Of a DNA stretch of 64,000 nucleotides, positions 17,067-25,483 are shown one piece after another. How positions within the stretch are numbered: position 1 is the first letter of the stretch; the number at the start of each line of letters is the position of its first letter. A program made the position numbers and the translations under genes. The DNA is from Planctomycetota bacterium (GTDB lineage: Bacteria > Planctomycetota > UBA1135 > JADKAF01), in NCBI GenBank assembly GCA_016719295.1, contig JADKAF010000001.1, positions 1,488,001 through 1,552,000 of the forward strand, given 5' to 3'. Under the pieces are notes generated by a model. It did not search any database. It saw only the letters and a list, made by a program, of their open reading frames with translations, and was not told the DNA's origin.

Positions 17067-19118
17067 ATGCGCACTACTCTCTCTGCGTCCTGGCTCCTGC
17101 TCTCGTTCTGCACCGCTCCGGCGGTGGCCCAATGGCAAGGTGGCCCACCTCCCCCGCCGCCGCCCCCGCCCAACCTCGGCGCGGCGAATCCCGGGAACGG
17201 CGGCAAGATCGTCATCCCGCCGAACTCCGGCGGTGGCTCCGGGCCGAGCCTGCGCGGTGGACGCCGCAACGCCGGCGGGAACAGCGGCCGTCCGCGCTTC
17301 GAAGGCCCCGGGGACATCACCCCTCCGCAGTCGCCGAAGCCGCCGGTCGCCGATCGACCGAGCGCAGAGACACCTACGGCCGCACCGATCACCCCGCCTG
17401 CGACGCCGGGGTGCCCGCTAGGCCAGCCCGCCTCTCGCGTCAGCGCCAGAGGCGGCCTCGATCTCACGCCCCCTCCGGACGCCTGGGATCAATGGTGGGC
17501 CGCCAATCGCGAGCGCTTCCTCGCGGTGCGTTCTTGGATCGAGAACCAGCCGGTCACGCCAACGACGCCCGAGGGCGATGCCGCCGGCGAGGCGCGTGGT
17601 CTGTCAGCGGGGCTGCGCGCCGCGGCAGGTGAGCAGGCGCTCGCCGTGCTGGAAGGCAAGGTCGACGCAAGTCGGACCGAGATCGAAGCCGCGCTGATCT
17701 GCGCGGGCAAGCTGGGATACGCTCCCGCTCGCGCGCGCCAGGCGATGCAGCAGCATCTGCGCGAGGGAGCGCAGACCACGCGCGAGCTCGCGGCCCTGTC
17801 CCTCGGCCTGCTCGGCGATGCGGGCGCGCTGCCTCTGCTGCTCGCGCTCGCACAGGATGCACCTCTCGCACACGCCGTGAGCGGACAGAGCTCCGTGGAC
17901 GCCCGCACGCGCTCGTTCGCGATCTACGGCCTCGGGCTCCTCGCGCGTCGACCGGAGCTCGCGGAGACCGCGCCCAAGCTCGCGCGCGAGACCCTGCTCG
18001 GAGTGCTGCGGCTGCGCGGCGCGAGCGGCGACATGGAGGTGCGCACCGCCTGCTTGTCGGCCCTCGGCGTCTTACCCCTCGGCGAGCATGAGCGCTGGAC
18101 CCACGTCTACCCGGCGCTGGAGGAGCTCCTCGGCGGCGAGGACGGCGACTTCGTTCGCGCCCACGTCCTCACCTCCGCAGCGCGCCTCTCCGGCAGCTCG
18201 TGGAGCGAGCGCATGTCACTCGTCGCACAGGATCGCGAGGAGCATCCCGCGGTGCGTGGCTCCGCGCTGCTCGCGCTCGGCCGCGACGCGAATGAACTCT
18301 CGCCGGCGCTACGCGCGCGCGCCGTCCTCGCGCTGGAACAGGCCCGCGAGCACGGCGCCGCGTTCTCCGAGCGCGGCTTCGCCACGCTCTCGCTCGGCCA
18401 GCTCGGCGATGACGAGAAGATCGGCGAGCTCCAGCGCGAGCTCGAAGCTCGGGTTCACCTCGACGAGCCGTGGCTCGCGCTCTCCCTCGGCCTCGCGGCG
18501 CGAGGCGAGATCGAGCAAGGTCGCGATGTCACGCCGCGCGTGAAGGCTCTGCGCGCCGCATTCCGCGCGACGCGTTCCCCCGAGACGCGCGGCGCCGTGG
18601 CGATCGCTCTCGGCCTGGCGCAAGCTCGCGATGCAGCGGCGGAGCTGCGCGCGGCGTTCGAAGAGGAACGCCTCTCGCGTACTCGTGGCTATCTCGCGCT
18701 CGCGCTGGGCATGATCGGCGATCGCACCGCGATCCCGGCGATCCGCTCGACGCTCGCGAAGGGCGGGCAGGAGCCCGAGGACGTCGATGCGCTGGCGACC
18801 AGCCTAGGTCTCCTCGGCGATGCCGACGCGGTGCCGCTGCTGCTCGCGCAGATGCGCGAGAGCAAGAGCATCTCCGAGCTCGGCGGTCTCGCCGCCGGTC
18901 TGGGCCGCATCGGCGATGCGCGCACCGTCGAGGGTCTCCTTGCACTCGCGCGCGACGCGAAGGCGGGCAGCGCGGCGCGTACCTACGCGCTCTCCGCGCT
19001 GGGCATGCTCTTCGAGTCGGGCCCGCTCCCGTGGAACGCGATCTACGCCGAGGACATGAACTACTTCGCCACGACCGCCACGCTCTCCGGCGGCAGCGGC
19101 GTGCTCGATCTGCTCTGA
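17067..19118 (+). CDS. Secreted HEAT-repeat protein with proline-rich N-terminus
   Basis: The 683-residue product has a signal peptide (MRTTLSASWLLLSFCTAPAV). A nine-proline run and a Gly/Pro-rich linker extend to about residue 130. About twelve HEAT-like helical repeats follow (for example ELAALSLGLLGDAGALPLLL, LGMIGDRTAIPAIRSTL and LGRIGDARTVEGLL). HEAT arrays are protein-binding solenoids; no enzymatic motif is visible. It diverges from the cytochrome/propeller gene (179-bp shared upstream region) and ends just before a strong hairpin. The partner is unknown. Confidence 0.85.
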   Translation: MRTTLSASWLLLSFCTAPAVAQWQGGPPPPPPPPPNLGAANPGNGGKIVIPPNSGGGSGPSLRGGRRNAGGNSGRPRFEGPGDITPPQSPKPPVADRPSAETPTAAPITPPATPGCPLGQPASRVSARGGLDLTPPPDAWDQWWAANRERFLAVRSWIENQPVTPTTPEGDAAGEARGLSAGLRAAAGEQALAVLEGKVDASRTEIEAALICAGKLGYAPARARQAMQQHLREGAQTTRELAALSLGLLGDAGALPLLLALAQDAPLAHAVSGQSSVDARTRSFAIYGLGLLARRPELAETAPKLARETLLGVLRLRGASGDMEVRTACLSALGVLPLGEHERWTHVYPALEELLGGEDGDFVRAHVLTSAARLSGSSWSERMSLVAQDREEHPAVRGSALLALGRDANELSPALRARAVLALEQAREHGAAFSERGFATLSLGQLGDDEKIGELQRELEARVHLDEPWLALSLGLAARGEIEQGRDVTPRVKALRAAFRATRSPETRGAVAIALGLAQARDAAAELRAAFEEERLSRTRGYLALALGMIGDRTAIPAIRSTLAKGGQEPEDVDALATSLGLLGDADAVPLLLAQMRESKSISELGGLAAGLGRIGDARTVEGLLALARDAKAGSAARTYALSALGMLFESGPLPWNAIYAEDMNYFATTATLSGGSGVLDLL

Positions 19119-19135
19119 GAAGAGAGCTCGCTCGA

Positions 19136-19182
19136 AAGGCGAAGGCCCCGTCCTCGCGTCGCGAGCACGGGGCCTTCGCCTT
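19136..19182. terminator. Bidirectional stem-loop terminator
   Basis: Arms 19136-19151 and 19167-19182 (AAGGCGAAGGCCCCGT and its complement) are perfect over 16 bp, around a 15-base loop that itself can pair (CTCGCG/CGCGAG). It sits between the convergent HEAT-repeat gene and guaA, 17 bp past the former's stop. The arms end in short A/T tracts only. Confidence 0.8.
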
Positions 19183-19209
19183 CCCTTCGGGGCGCGCCGC
19201 CAGCGGCGC

Positions 19210-20781
19210 TCACTCCCACTCGATCGTCGCCGGCGGCTTGCTCGAGATGTCGAGCACGACGCGATTGATCCCGTCGACCTCGTTGATGATGCGGTTCGAG
19301 ATGCGGTCGAGCACCGGCTTCGGCGGCAGCGCCCAGTCGGCGGTCATCGCGTCCTCGCTCTCGACCAAGCGCACCGCGACGGCGTGCTCGTAGGTGCGTC
19401 CGTCCCCCATGACGCCGACCGAGCGCACGGGCAGGAAGACCGCGAAGTACTGCCAGAGGTGCTTCTGCCATCCGGCGGCCTCGATCTCTTGGCGCACGAT
19501 CTTGTCGGCCGCGCGGAGCGCCTCGAGATGCGAACGCTGGATCGCGCCGGGCACGCGCACGGCGAGGCCCGGGCCGGGGAACGGCTGGCGCCGCACCATC
19601 TCCTCGGGCATGCCCAGGATCACGCCGAGCTCGCGCACCTCGTCCTTGAAGAGCTCGCGCAGGGGCTCCACGAGCTCGAGCTCCAAGTCCTTCGGCAGGC
19701 CGCCCACGTTGTGATGCGACTTGATCGTCGCCGTCGGTCCGCCATGCACCGCCACCGACTCGATGACGTCGGGGTAGAGCGTGCCTTGGCCGAGGAAGCG
19801 CGCGTTCCGGAAGCGCTTCGCCTCGGCGCGGAAGACCTCCACGAACTCGTAGCCGATGATCTTTCGTTTCTTCTCCGGGTCATCGACGCCGGCGAGCTTC
19901 GAGAGGAAGCGCTCGCTCGCGTCGACCACGGTGAGGTCCATCTGGAAGTGGCCGCGGAAGACCTCCTCCACGCTCTCGCGCTCGCCGGCGCGGAGCAGGC
20001 CGTTGTCGACGAAGATGCAGTGCAGGCGCTCGCCGATCGCGCGATGCAGCAGGCAGGCGACGACGGAGGAGTCGACGCCGCCCGAGAGACCGAGGATCAC
20101 CTCCCCCGTCTCGCCGATCTGCTTGCGGAGGCGCTCGATCTCGAGATCGACGAACGAGCCCATGCGCCAGTTGCCGGCGCAGCCGCAGACGTGGCGCACG
20201 AAGTTCGCGAGCAGCAGCTTCCCTTCGACGGTGTGCGTCACCTCGGGGTGGAACTGCACGCCGTAGAGCTTGCGCGCGGGGATCGCCATCGCGGCGAGCG
20301 GGCAGCTCTCGGTGGTGCCGAGTGGAACCGCGCCTTCCGGCAAGCGCACCACGCGATCGCCATGGCTCATCCAGATCTGCGTCGGCGACGAGAGCCCCGC
20401 GACCAACGCGTCCTCGCGCTCGAGCGTCATACTGGCGCGCCCGTACTCGTGCACGTCGGCGGGCTCGACCTTGCCCCCCAGCGACTCGCAGAGCCACTGC
20501 ATCCCATAGCAGATGCCGAGGAATGGCACGCCGAGCTCGAGGATGCGCCGATCGAGCACGGGCGCGTTCGCGGCGTAGACGCTCGCGGGGCCACCCGAGA
20601 GGATGACACCGCGCGGGCGGAGGCGCTGCGCGGCTTCGTACGCGCGCTGCGGCGGATGGATCTCGCAGTAGACGTGCAGCTCGCGCAGGCGGCGCGCGAT
20701 GAGCTGGGCGTACTGGGCGCCGAAGTCGACGACGAGGATCGACTCCTCGTGCTCGAGGGCAGGTGCGGAAGCGCGGCTCAC
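19210..20781 (-). CDS. guaA: GMP synthase (glutamine-hydrolysing)
   Basis: This 523-residue enzyme makes GMP from XMP, ATP and glutamine in the cytoplasm. The N-terminal class I amidotransferase has the nucleophile in LGICYGMQW and the catalytic His/Glu in VQFHPEVTHT. The ATP-pyrophosphatase domain has the P-loop LGLSGGVDSSVVACLL. The C-terminal dimerisation domain ends KPPATIEWE, the usual GuaA terminus. The GTG start follows a GAGGAC about 13 bases upstream; the domain begins at ESILVVDFGAQY. It lies 35 bp after guaB on the same strand, so the two steps from IMP to GMP form one operon. Confidence 0.97.
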   Translation of the reverse strand: MSRASAPALEHEESILVVDFGAQYAQLIARRLRELHVYCEIHPPQRAYEAAQRLRPRGVILSGGPASVYAANAPVLDRRILELGVPFLGICYGMQWLCESLGGKVEPADVHEYGRASMTLEREDALVAGLSSPTQIWMSHGDRVVRLPEGAVPLGTTESCPLAAMAIPARKLYGVQFHPEVTHTVEGKLLLANFVRHVCGCAGNWRMGSFVDLEIERLRKQIGETGEVILGLSGGVDSSVVACLLHRAIGERLHCIFVDNGLLRAGERESVEEVFRGHFQMDLTVVDASERFLSKLAGVDDPEKKRKIIGYEFVEVFRAEAKRFRNARFLGQGTLYPDVIESVAVHGGPTATIKSHHNVGGLPKDLELELVEPLRELFKDEVRELGVILGMPEEMVRRQPFPGPGLAVRVPGAIQRSHLEALRAADKIVRQEIEAAGWQKHLWQYFAVFLPVRSVGVMGDGRTYEHAVAVRLVESEDAMTADWALPPKPVLDRISNRIINEVDGINRVVLDISSKPPATIEWE

Positions 20782-20816
20782 GGAGTTCTTTTGTCCTCGG
20801 GAAGCGCGCGAGCGGC

Positions 20817-22271
20817 CTACTGGCCGCCCGCGGGGTAGTTGCTGGATTCCTTGGTGATCTGGATGTCGTGCGGGTGCGATTCCTTCACCCCCGCGGCGGT
20901 GATGCGCTGGAACGTGGCCTTCTCGCGGAGCTGCGCCAAGTTCGCCGCTCCGACGTAGCCCATCCCCGCGCGGAGCCCGCCCACGAGCTGGTGCACGAAG
21001 GGCGAGAGGCGGCCGCGGTACGGCACCATGCCCTCGACGCCCTCGGGTACCAGCTTCTCCTTCTCGACGACGCTGCCCTGGCCGTAGCGATCCTTCGAAC
21101 CCTGGACCATCGCGCCGAGCGAGCCCATGCCGCGCACGGCCTTGAACGAGCGCCCCTGAAACAGGAAGGTCTCGCCCGGGCTCTCGTCGAGGCCGGCCAG
21201 CAAGCCTCCGAGCATCACGGCGCTGCCGCCCGCGGCGAGCGCCTTCACGATGTCGCCGCTCCAGCGGATGCCGCCGTCGGCGATCACCGGGACGCCCGCG
21301 GCGCTGGCGATCTCCGCGCAGCTCATGATCGCCGTGAGCTGCGGGACGCCGATGCCGGCGACGATGCGCGTCGTGCAGATGGAACCCGGCCCGATGCCGA
21401 CCTTGATCGCATCGGCGCCCGCGTCGATCAGCGCGCGCGCCGCGTCGGCGGTCGCGATGTTGCCGGCGACGATCTGCACGTCCCAGCGCTTCTTCGCCTC
21501 GCGCACCGTGGCCAGCACGTTCTTGGAGTGGCCGTGCGCGGTGTCGACCACGATCGCATCGACCTCGGCGCCGATCAGCGCTTCGATGCGCTCGTACTCG
21601 AGGACGCCTACGGCCGCGGCGCAGCGGAGGCGCCCCCACTGATCCTTCGCCGCGTTCGGGAAACGCTCGTCGAGGTCGAGATCCTTGATCGTGATCATCC
21701 CCTTCAGCGCGCCGCGCTCGTCGACGAGGATCAGCTTCTCGACCTTGTTCTTCTGCAGCAGGATCTTCGCCTGCTCGGGCGTCGTGTCGGGTGGCGCGGT
21801 CACGAGCTCGCGGCTCATGAGCTGCGAAACCGGCACCTCCCAGCTGGAGAGGAAGCGCAGGTCGCGGTTGGTCAGGATGCCGACGACCTTGCCGTGCTCG
21901 ACGATCGGGAGCCCGCTGATCGAGTAGATCTGCATCAGCTCCTTCGCGCGCTTCACCGGCACGTCGGGAGCGAGCGTGATCGGATCGCGGATGACGCCGT
22001 TCGCCGAGCGCTTCACCGCTTGGACCTCGCGCACCTGGTTCGGCACGGCGAGGTTCTTGTGGATGACGCCGATCCCGCCTTCGCGGGCGAGCGCGATGGC
22101 CATCGCCGACTCCGTCACCGTGTCCATGGCGGCGGAGACGATCGGGATCTTGAGCTCGAGCCCGCGCGTGAAGCGCGCGCGCGTGTCGGCGTCGCGCGGC
22201 AAGACCTCGGAGTAGCCCGGGATGAGAAGTACGTCGTCGAAGGTGAGGCCGTCGTCGGGCAGCATCCGCAT
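20817..22271 (-). CDS. guaB: IMP dehydrogenase
   Basis: This 484-residue enzyme oxidises IMP to XMP with NAD+, the committed step of guanine nucleotide synthesis. Visible features are the N-terminal GLTFDDVLLIPGYS, a tandem CBS-domain insert (about 90-205; LMQIYSISGLPIVEHGKVVG and ILLQKNKVEKLILVDERGAL), and the catalytic loop GIGPGSICTTRIV with the nucleophilic cysteine. The phosphate loop IADGGIRWSGDI and the flap region SKDRYGQ also fit the family. It is the first gene of a guaB-guaA operon. The length matches bacterial IMPDH. Confidence 0.97.
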   Translation of the reverse strand: MRMLPDDGLTFDDVLLIPGYSEVLPRDADTRARFTRGLELKIPIVSAAMDTVTESAMAIALAREGGIGVIHKNLAVPNQVREVQAVKRSANGVIRDPITLAPDVPVKRAKELMQIYSISGLPIVEHGKVVGILTNRDLRFLSSWEVPVSQLMSRELVTAPPDTTPEQAKILLQKNKVEKLILVDERGALKGMITIKDLDLDERFPNAAKDQWGRLRCAAAVGVLEYERIEALIGAEVDAIVVDTAHGHSKNVLATVREAKKRWDVQIVAGNIATADAARALIDAGADAIKVGIGPGSICTTRIVAGIGVPQLTAIMSCAEIASAAGVPVIADGGIRWSGDIVKALAAGGSAVMLGGLLAGLDESPGETFLFQGRSFKAVRGMGSLGAMVQGSKDRYGQGSVVEKEKLVPEGVEGMVPYRGRLSPFVHQLVGGLRAGMGYVGAANLAQLREKATFQRITAAGVKESHPHDIQITKESSNYPAGGQ

Positions 22272-22337
22272 GGGCGGTTCACCGAGCTGGTTGCGCTGGG
22301 GAGAATCCGCCGAGGATAGCCAGCGCCGGAGCGCTTG

Positions 22338-23603
22338 TCATGTCCCGCGCGGCGCGTTCACCTCGGCGGGCGCGCTCGGACGCCGCGAAGGCGCCGGTCC
22401 GCCAACGTCCCGCCCCACCGACGGCGGCGCATCGAGGTCCGGAGCGGGCAGCCCGCGGCGCGGGGCGGGGATCAGCTCATCGGCGGACGCGCTCGGGGCG
22501 AGCCGGGCCGAGAGATGCTGCCGGCGCTCCTCGAGCGGCCGGCCGACCAGCCGCCAGAGCGCGATCGCGAGGACCAAGCTCGCGAGCGGCACCCAGAGAT
22601 CCTGCGTCTCCTGCAGCCAGGGGCTGCCGAGCGCGCCCGCGGCGAAAACCAGCGCGAAGTGCACGAGGTAGACCGGATACGAGAGCTCGCCGAGCGCGCG
22701 GTCGAACGCGAGACGCCGCGTCCCCTCGAAGACCCACGGCAAGAGCAGCGGCACGAGCGGCAGCAGCACCGGGAGCCCGATCAGCTTGCGCTGCAGCTCC
22801 TTCGGCAGCCACGCGTAGCCGACCACGAGCACGAGCAGCGCGATCGTGGCGAGGGAGCAGGCCTGCGCGCCGAGCCAGCCGCGGCGGCGCAGCAGCGCGT
22901 ACGCGCGATACGAGAGGCTGCCCGAGAGGAAGAGCGCGAGCTCGCAGGGGAAGAAGCGGAACGTCCACGGGTCGCGCTCGAGGGCGAAGCCGTACTTCAG
23001 CGCGGCGCGCAGGGCCAGGCTCGCGGCGATCAGCGCGAGGACGAAGCGCGCCGAGCGCCGCACCAGGAACGGCGCCAGAGCGTAGAACCAGAGCTCGAGC
23101 GCCACGGTCCACGCCTGCGGCACGAGCAGGAACTGCCACGCCGGAACCGCTTCGCGATGGAAGTCGCTCGTCGCGTAGAGCGCGTGCGTCGCGGGATCTA
23201 CCGCCGCGAAGGAGAGCGCGTCCTGCCCGACGATCAAGAGATGCGCGAGCGCGAAGCCGAGCTGATCGAGCAGAGGCATCCCCGCGCCGTGCTCGAGCCA
23301 GCGCGCGATCGGCGGGATCTCGGCGCCGAAGCAGAGCAGCGCGAGCCCGCCGCCGAGCGTGCCGAGGCCCACGACGAGATACATCGGGACCAAGCGCAGC
23401 AGACGGCTCAGCGCGAACGCGCGGTACGAGCCCGCGCCGACGTACTTCTCGTTCAGGATCAGCGCCATGTAGAAGCCGCTGATCACGTAGAAGAACTGCA
23501 CCGCCGTCGGCCCGCCGGTCAGCGCGAGCCAGGCGAAATCCCCGGGCGGTCCGGCGTGCGCGCCGACGACGGCCAGGGCGAGCAGGAGTCTCAGCACTCC
23601 CAT
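22338..23603 (-). CDS. Acyltransferase 3 family integral membrane protein (OafA/YrhL-like)
   Basis: The 421-residue protein has about ten transmembrane helices and the acyltransferase-3 pattern: an early VGAHAGPPGD region, FFYVISGFYMALILNEK, then FALSRLLRLVPMYLVV. A C-terminal GELSYPVYLVHFALVF region also matches. Family members O-acylate sugars of lipopolysaccharide, capsule or glycans using acyl donors from the cytoplasm. The usual first histidine motif (RhxxAL) is replaced by AVVGAHAG. A 60-residue soluble, proline-rich tail follows the last helix. It lies 120 bp after the GT-C glycosyltransferase gene on the same strand, fitting envelope glycan modification. Confidence 0.85.
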   Translation of the reverse strand: MGVLRLLLALAVVGAHAGPPGDFAWLALTGGPTAVQFFYVISGFYMALILNEKYVGAGSYRAFALSRLLRLVPMYLVVGLGTLGGGLALLCFGAEIPPIARWLEHGAGMPLLDQLGFALAHLLIVGQDALSFAAVDPATHALYATSDFHREAVPAWQFLLVPQAWTVALELWFYALAPFLVRRSARFVLALIAASLALRAALKYGFALERDPWTFRFFPCELALFLSGSLSYRAYALLRRRGWLGAQACSLATIALLVLVVGYAWLPKELQRKLIGLPVLLPLVPLLLPWVFEGTRRLAFDRALGELSYPVYLVHFALVFAAGALGSPWLQETQDLWVPLASLVLAIALWRLVGRPLEERRQHLSARLAPSASADELIPAPRRGLPAPDLDAPPSVGRDVGGPAPSRRPSAPAEVNAPRGT

Positions 23604-23723
23604 GCGCGGTTCCTCCGCGGCGCGAGCACCGAAGAAGCGCCCGCCGCCGCGCGCTGAATGTCCCGCGCCGCGCGCACGCTCGCCAGTAGGGAATCGGATT
23701 CGGCGTGCGGTGCCACGCGAGCC

Positions 23724-25349
23724 TCAGAGGCGCTCGTGCAGGCGATGCACGCGCACTCCGTGGCGATCGATCCAGATCTCGCCGTTCTGGTCGAGCCAGC
23801 GCGTGACCTCCGGGGAGTTCTGCCCCGGCAAGGGATCGTAGACCAGGCGCGCGCCGCGGCCGTGAAGCTCGATCAGCGTCCCCTCGTCGAAGCCGTCGAG
23901 AGGCACGACCCAGCCGCGCAAGCGGGACTGGTAGAGGAAGCGCGGGTCCTCGAAGTTGTTCGTGCGGCGCCAGAGCGGATCGAAGCGCGGCTTCTCGGCG
24001 CGCACCACCGCGAGCGGCTTCGGAGCGGGCCCGGAGCGGACCTCGGCGGCGACTTGCATGACCGGCGAGGCGACGACGGAATGGCGCATGCGCTCCTCGA
24101 CTTCGAGCCGCCAGCCGGCGTGCGCCGTCGCGAGCAGCACGAGCGCCGCCCACTGCCAGCCCGCGGCTCGAGCGGGCCAAGCGCGCGCGATGCACCACGC
24201 CCCGGCGAGCGCCGCGAAGGCGTGGTAGTGCGGGCCCATGCTCGAGCTGTAGCTGTAGCGCAAGCTGACGAGCAGGCCCACGCCCACCGCGCCCAGCAGC
24301 GCGAGATCGGCGCGATCGAGCCGCCGCCGCGCGAGCAGCGCGAACAGCGCCACCCCCGCCAGCATGGAGAAGCCGTACTGCGCCGTGGTCTTCCCGAGCT
24401 GCACGTAGATCTCGGGCTGCAGGAAATGCTCGAGCGCCGGGAACTTCGTGTCGCCGCCGCTCACCACGCCAAAGCTGAGGCCGGTCTCCGCGTGCAAGTT
24501 CTTGCCATGGACGAGCCACGCTCCGACGACGCCCACGACCGCGGCGAACGCGATCCAGAGCCGCGGCTCTCGCAGGCGCCGCGGCGCGAGCAGCGCGGTC
24601 CACGCGAACAGCAGCAGCCCGAGCTGTAGCGCGAGCGGCTTCTGCAGCGCCGAGAGCGCGAGCGCAGACGCCGACAGCGCGAGCGCCACGCCGCTACCCG
24701 ATTCGAGATAGCGCACGAACGGCAAGAGCGCCGCGACGCCGAGCCCGAGGCTCAGCGCATCGGGCATCACGCGCGTGCCGAGCAGCATCGCGCTCCCCGT
24801 GCAGAGGAACGCGATCGTCCCGGCGAGCGCCCCCGCGGGACCGGCGCGGCGCTCGAGCAGCCGGTGCAGCGACAGCGCGCCGAGCATCACCGAGAGCATC
24901 GAGATCAGGCGCCCGGGCCACTCGGCGTCGAGATCGCCGATCGCGGCGAGCGTCGTCGCGATCATCAGCTGGTAGAGCGGGAACTCGCACTCGACGTAGC
25001 CCGGCGTCGTCCCGCGCCAGTCCACGCGCGGATGCAGCGGATCGAAGCCGTCGACGAGGAAGTTCCGCGCGATCGCCTGCGTGTCGCACTCGCGCCACGA
25101 GAACCCGATGCCGTGCGGCAGCCAGAGCCACGTGGCGAGCACGTACGCCAGCAACGCCAAGGCGAGCCCGAGCCTCCCCCGCCGGATCTCGGCCGCAGGG
25201 AAGTCTCGCGGCACGAGCCAGTTGGCTTCGGCCGTGGCGGCAGCACTGGACGGAAGCGCAGAGCTCACGGGATCCTGGGGACGCGCGGCGGCGCGCCGCG
25301 GCGACGGAGCGGGGACGGGCTCGCCGGACGAGGAGAGCGAGCCAGTCAC
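23724..25349 (-). CDS. GT-C/GT39-like membrane glycosyltransferase
   Basis: The 541-residue protein has a cytosolic N-terminal tail (about 55 residues) and about ten transmembrane helices. The first external loop contains WRECDTQAIARNFL, with acidic residues where PMT/ArnT-type GT-C enzymes place their catalytic aspartate. A second loop has VECEFPLYQLMIATTLA, again PMT-like. A periplasmic C-terminal domain ends WLDQNGEIWIDRHGVRVHRL. Such enzymes transfer sugars from polyprenyl-phosphate donors to lipids or proteins on the outer face of the inner membrane. Donor and acceptor cannot be deduced. The acyltransferase gene follows. Confidence 0.78.
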   Translation of the reverse strand: MTGSLSSSGEPVPAPSPRRAAARPQDPVSSALPSSAAATAEANWLVPRDFPAAEIRRGRLGLALALLAYVLATWLWLPHGIGFSWRECDTQAIARNFLVDGFDPLHPRVDWRGTTPGYVECEFPLYQLMIATTLAAIGDLDAEWPGRLISMLSVMLGALSLHRLLERRAGPAGALAGTIAFLCTGSAMLLGTRVMPDALSLGLGVAALLPFVRYLESGSGVALALSASALALSALQKPLALQLGLLLFAWTALLAPRRLREPRLWIAFAAVVGVVGAWLVHGKNLHAETGLSFGVVSGGDTKFPALEHFLQPEIYVQLGKTTAQYGFSMLAGVALFALLARRRLDRADLALLGAVGVGLLVSLRYSYSSSMGPHYHAFAALAGAWCIARAWPARAAGWQWAALVLLATAHAGWRLEVEERMRHSVVASPVMQVAAEVRSGPAPKPLAVVRAEKPRFDPLWRRTNNFEDPRFLYQSRLRGWVVPLDGFDEGTLIELHGRGARLVYDPLPGQNSPEVTRWLDQNGEIWIDRHGVRVHRLHERL

Positions 25350-25483
25350 CGAGCCTAACGGGCATCGGGCGATCGCAGAAGAGGGCAGCCTCGCGATCGC
25401 ACCGGATCTTCACTTCGCGGCACGACTTCGCCGCCTGCGCTTGGAAGTTGCATTGCGAGCAGCTGGCTCGGCGAGCGGCCGAC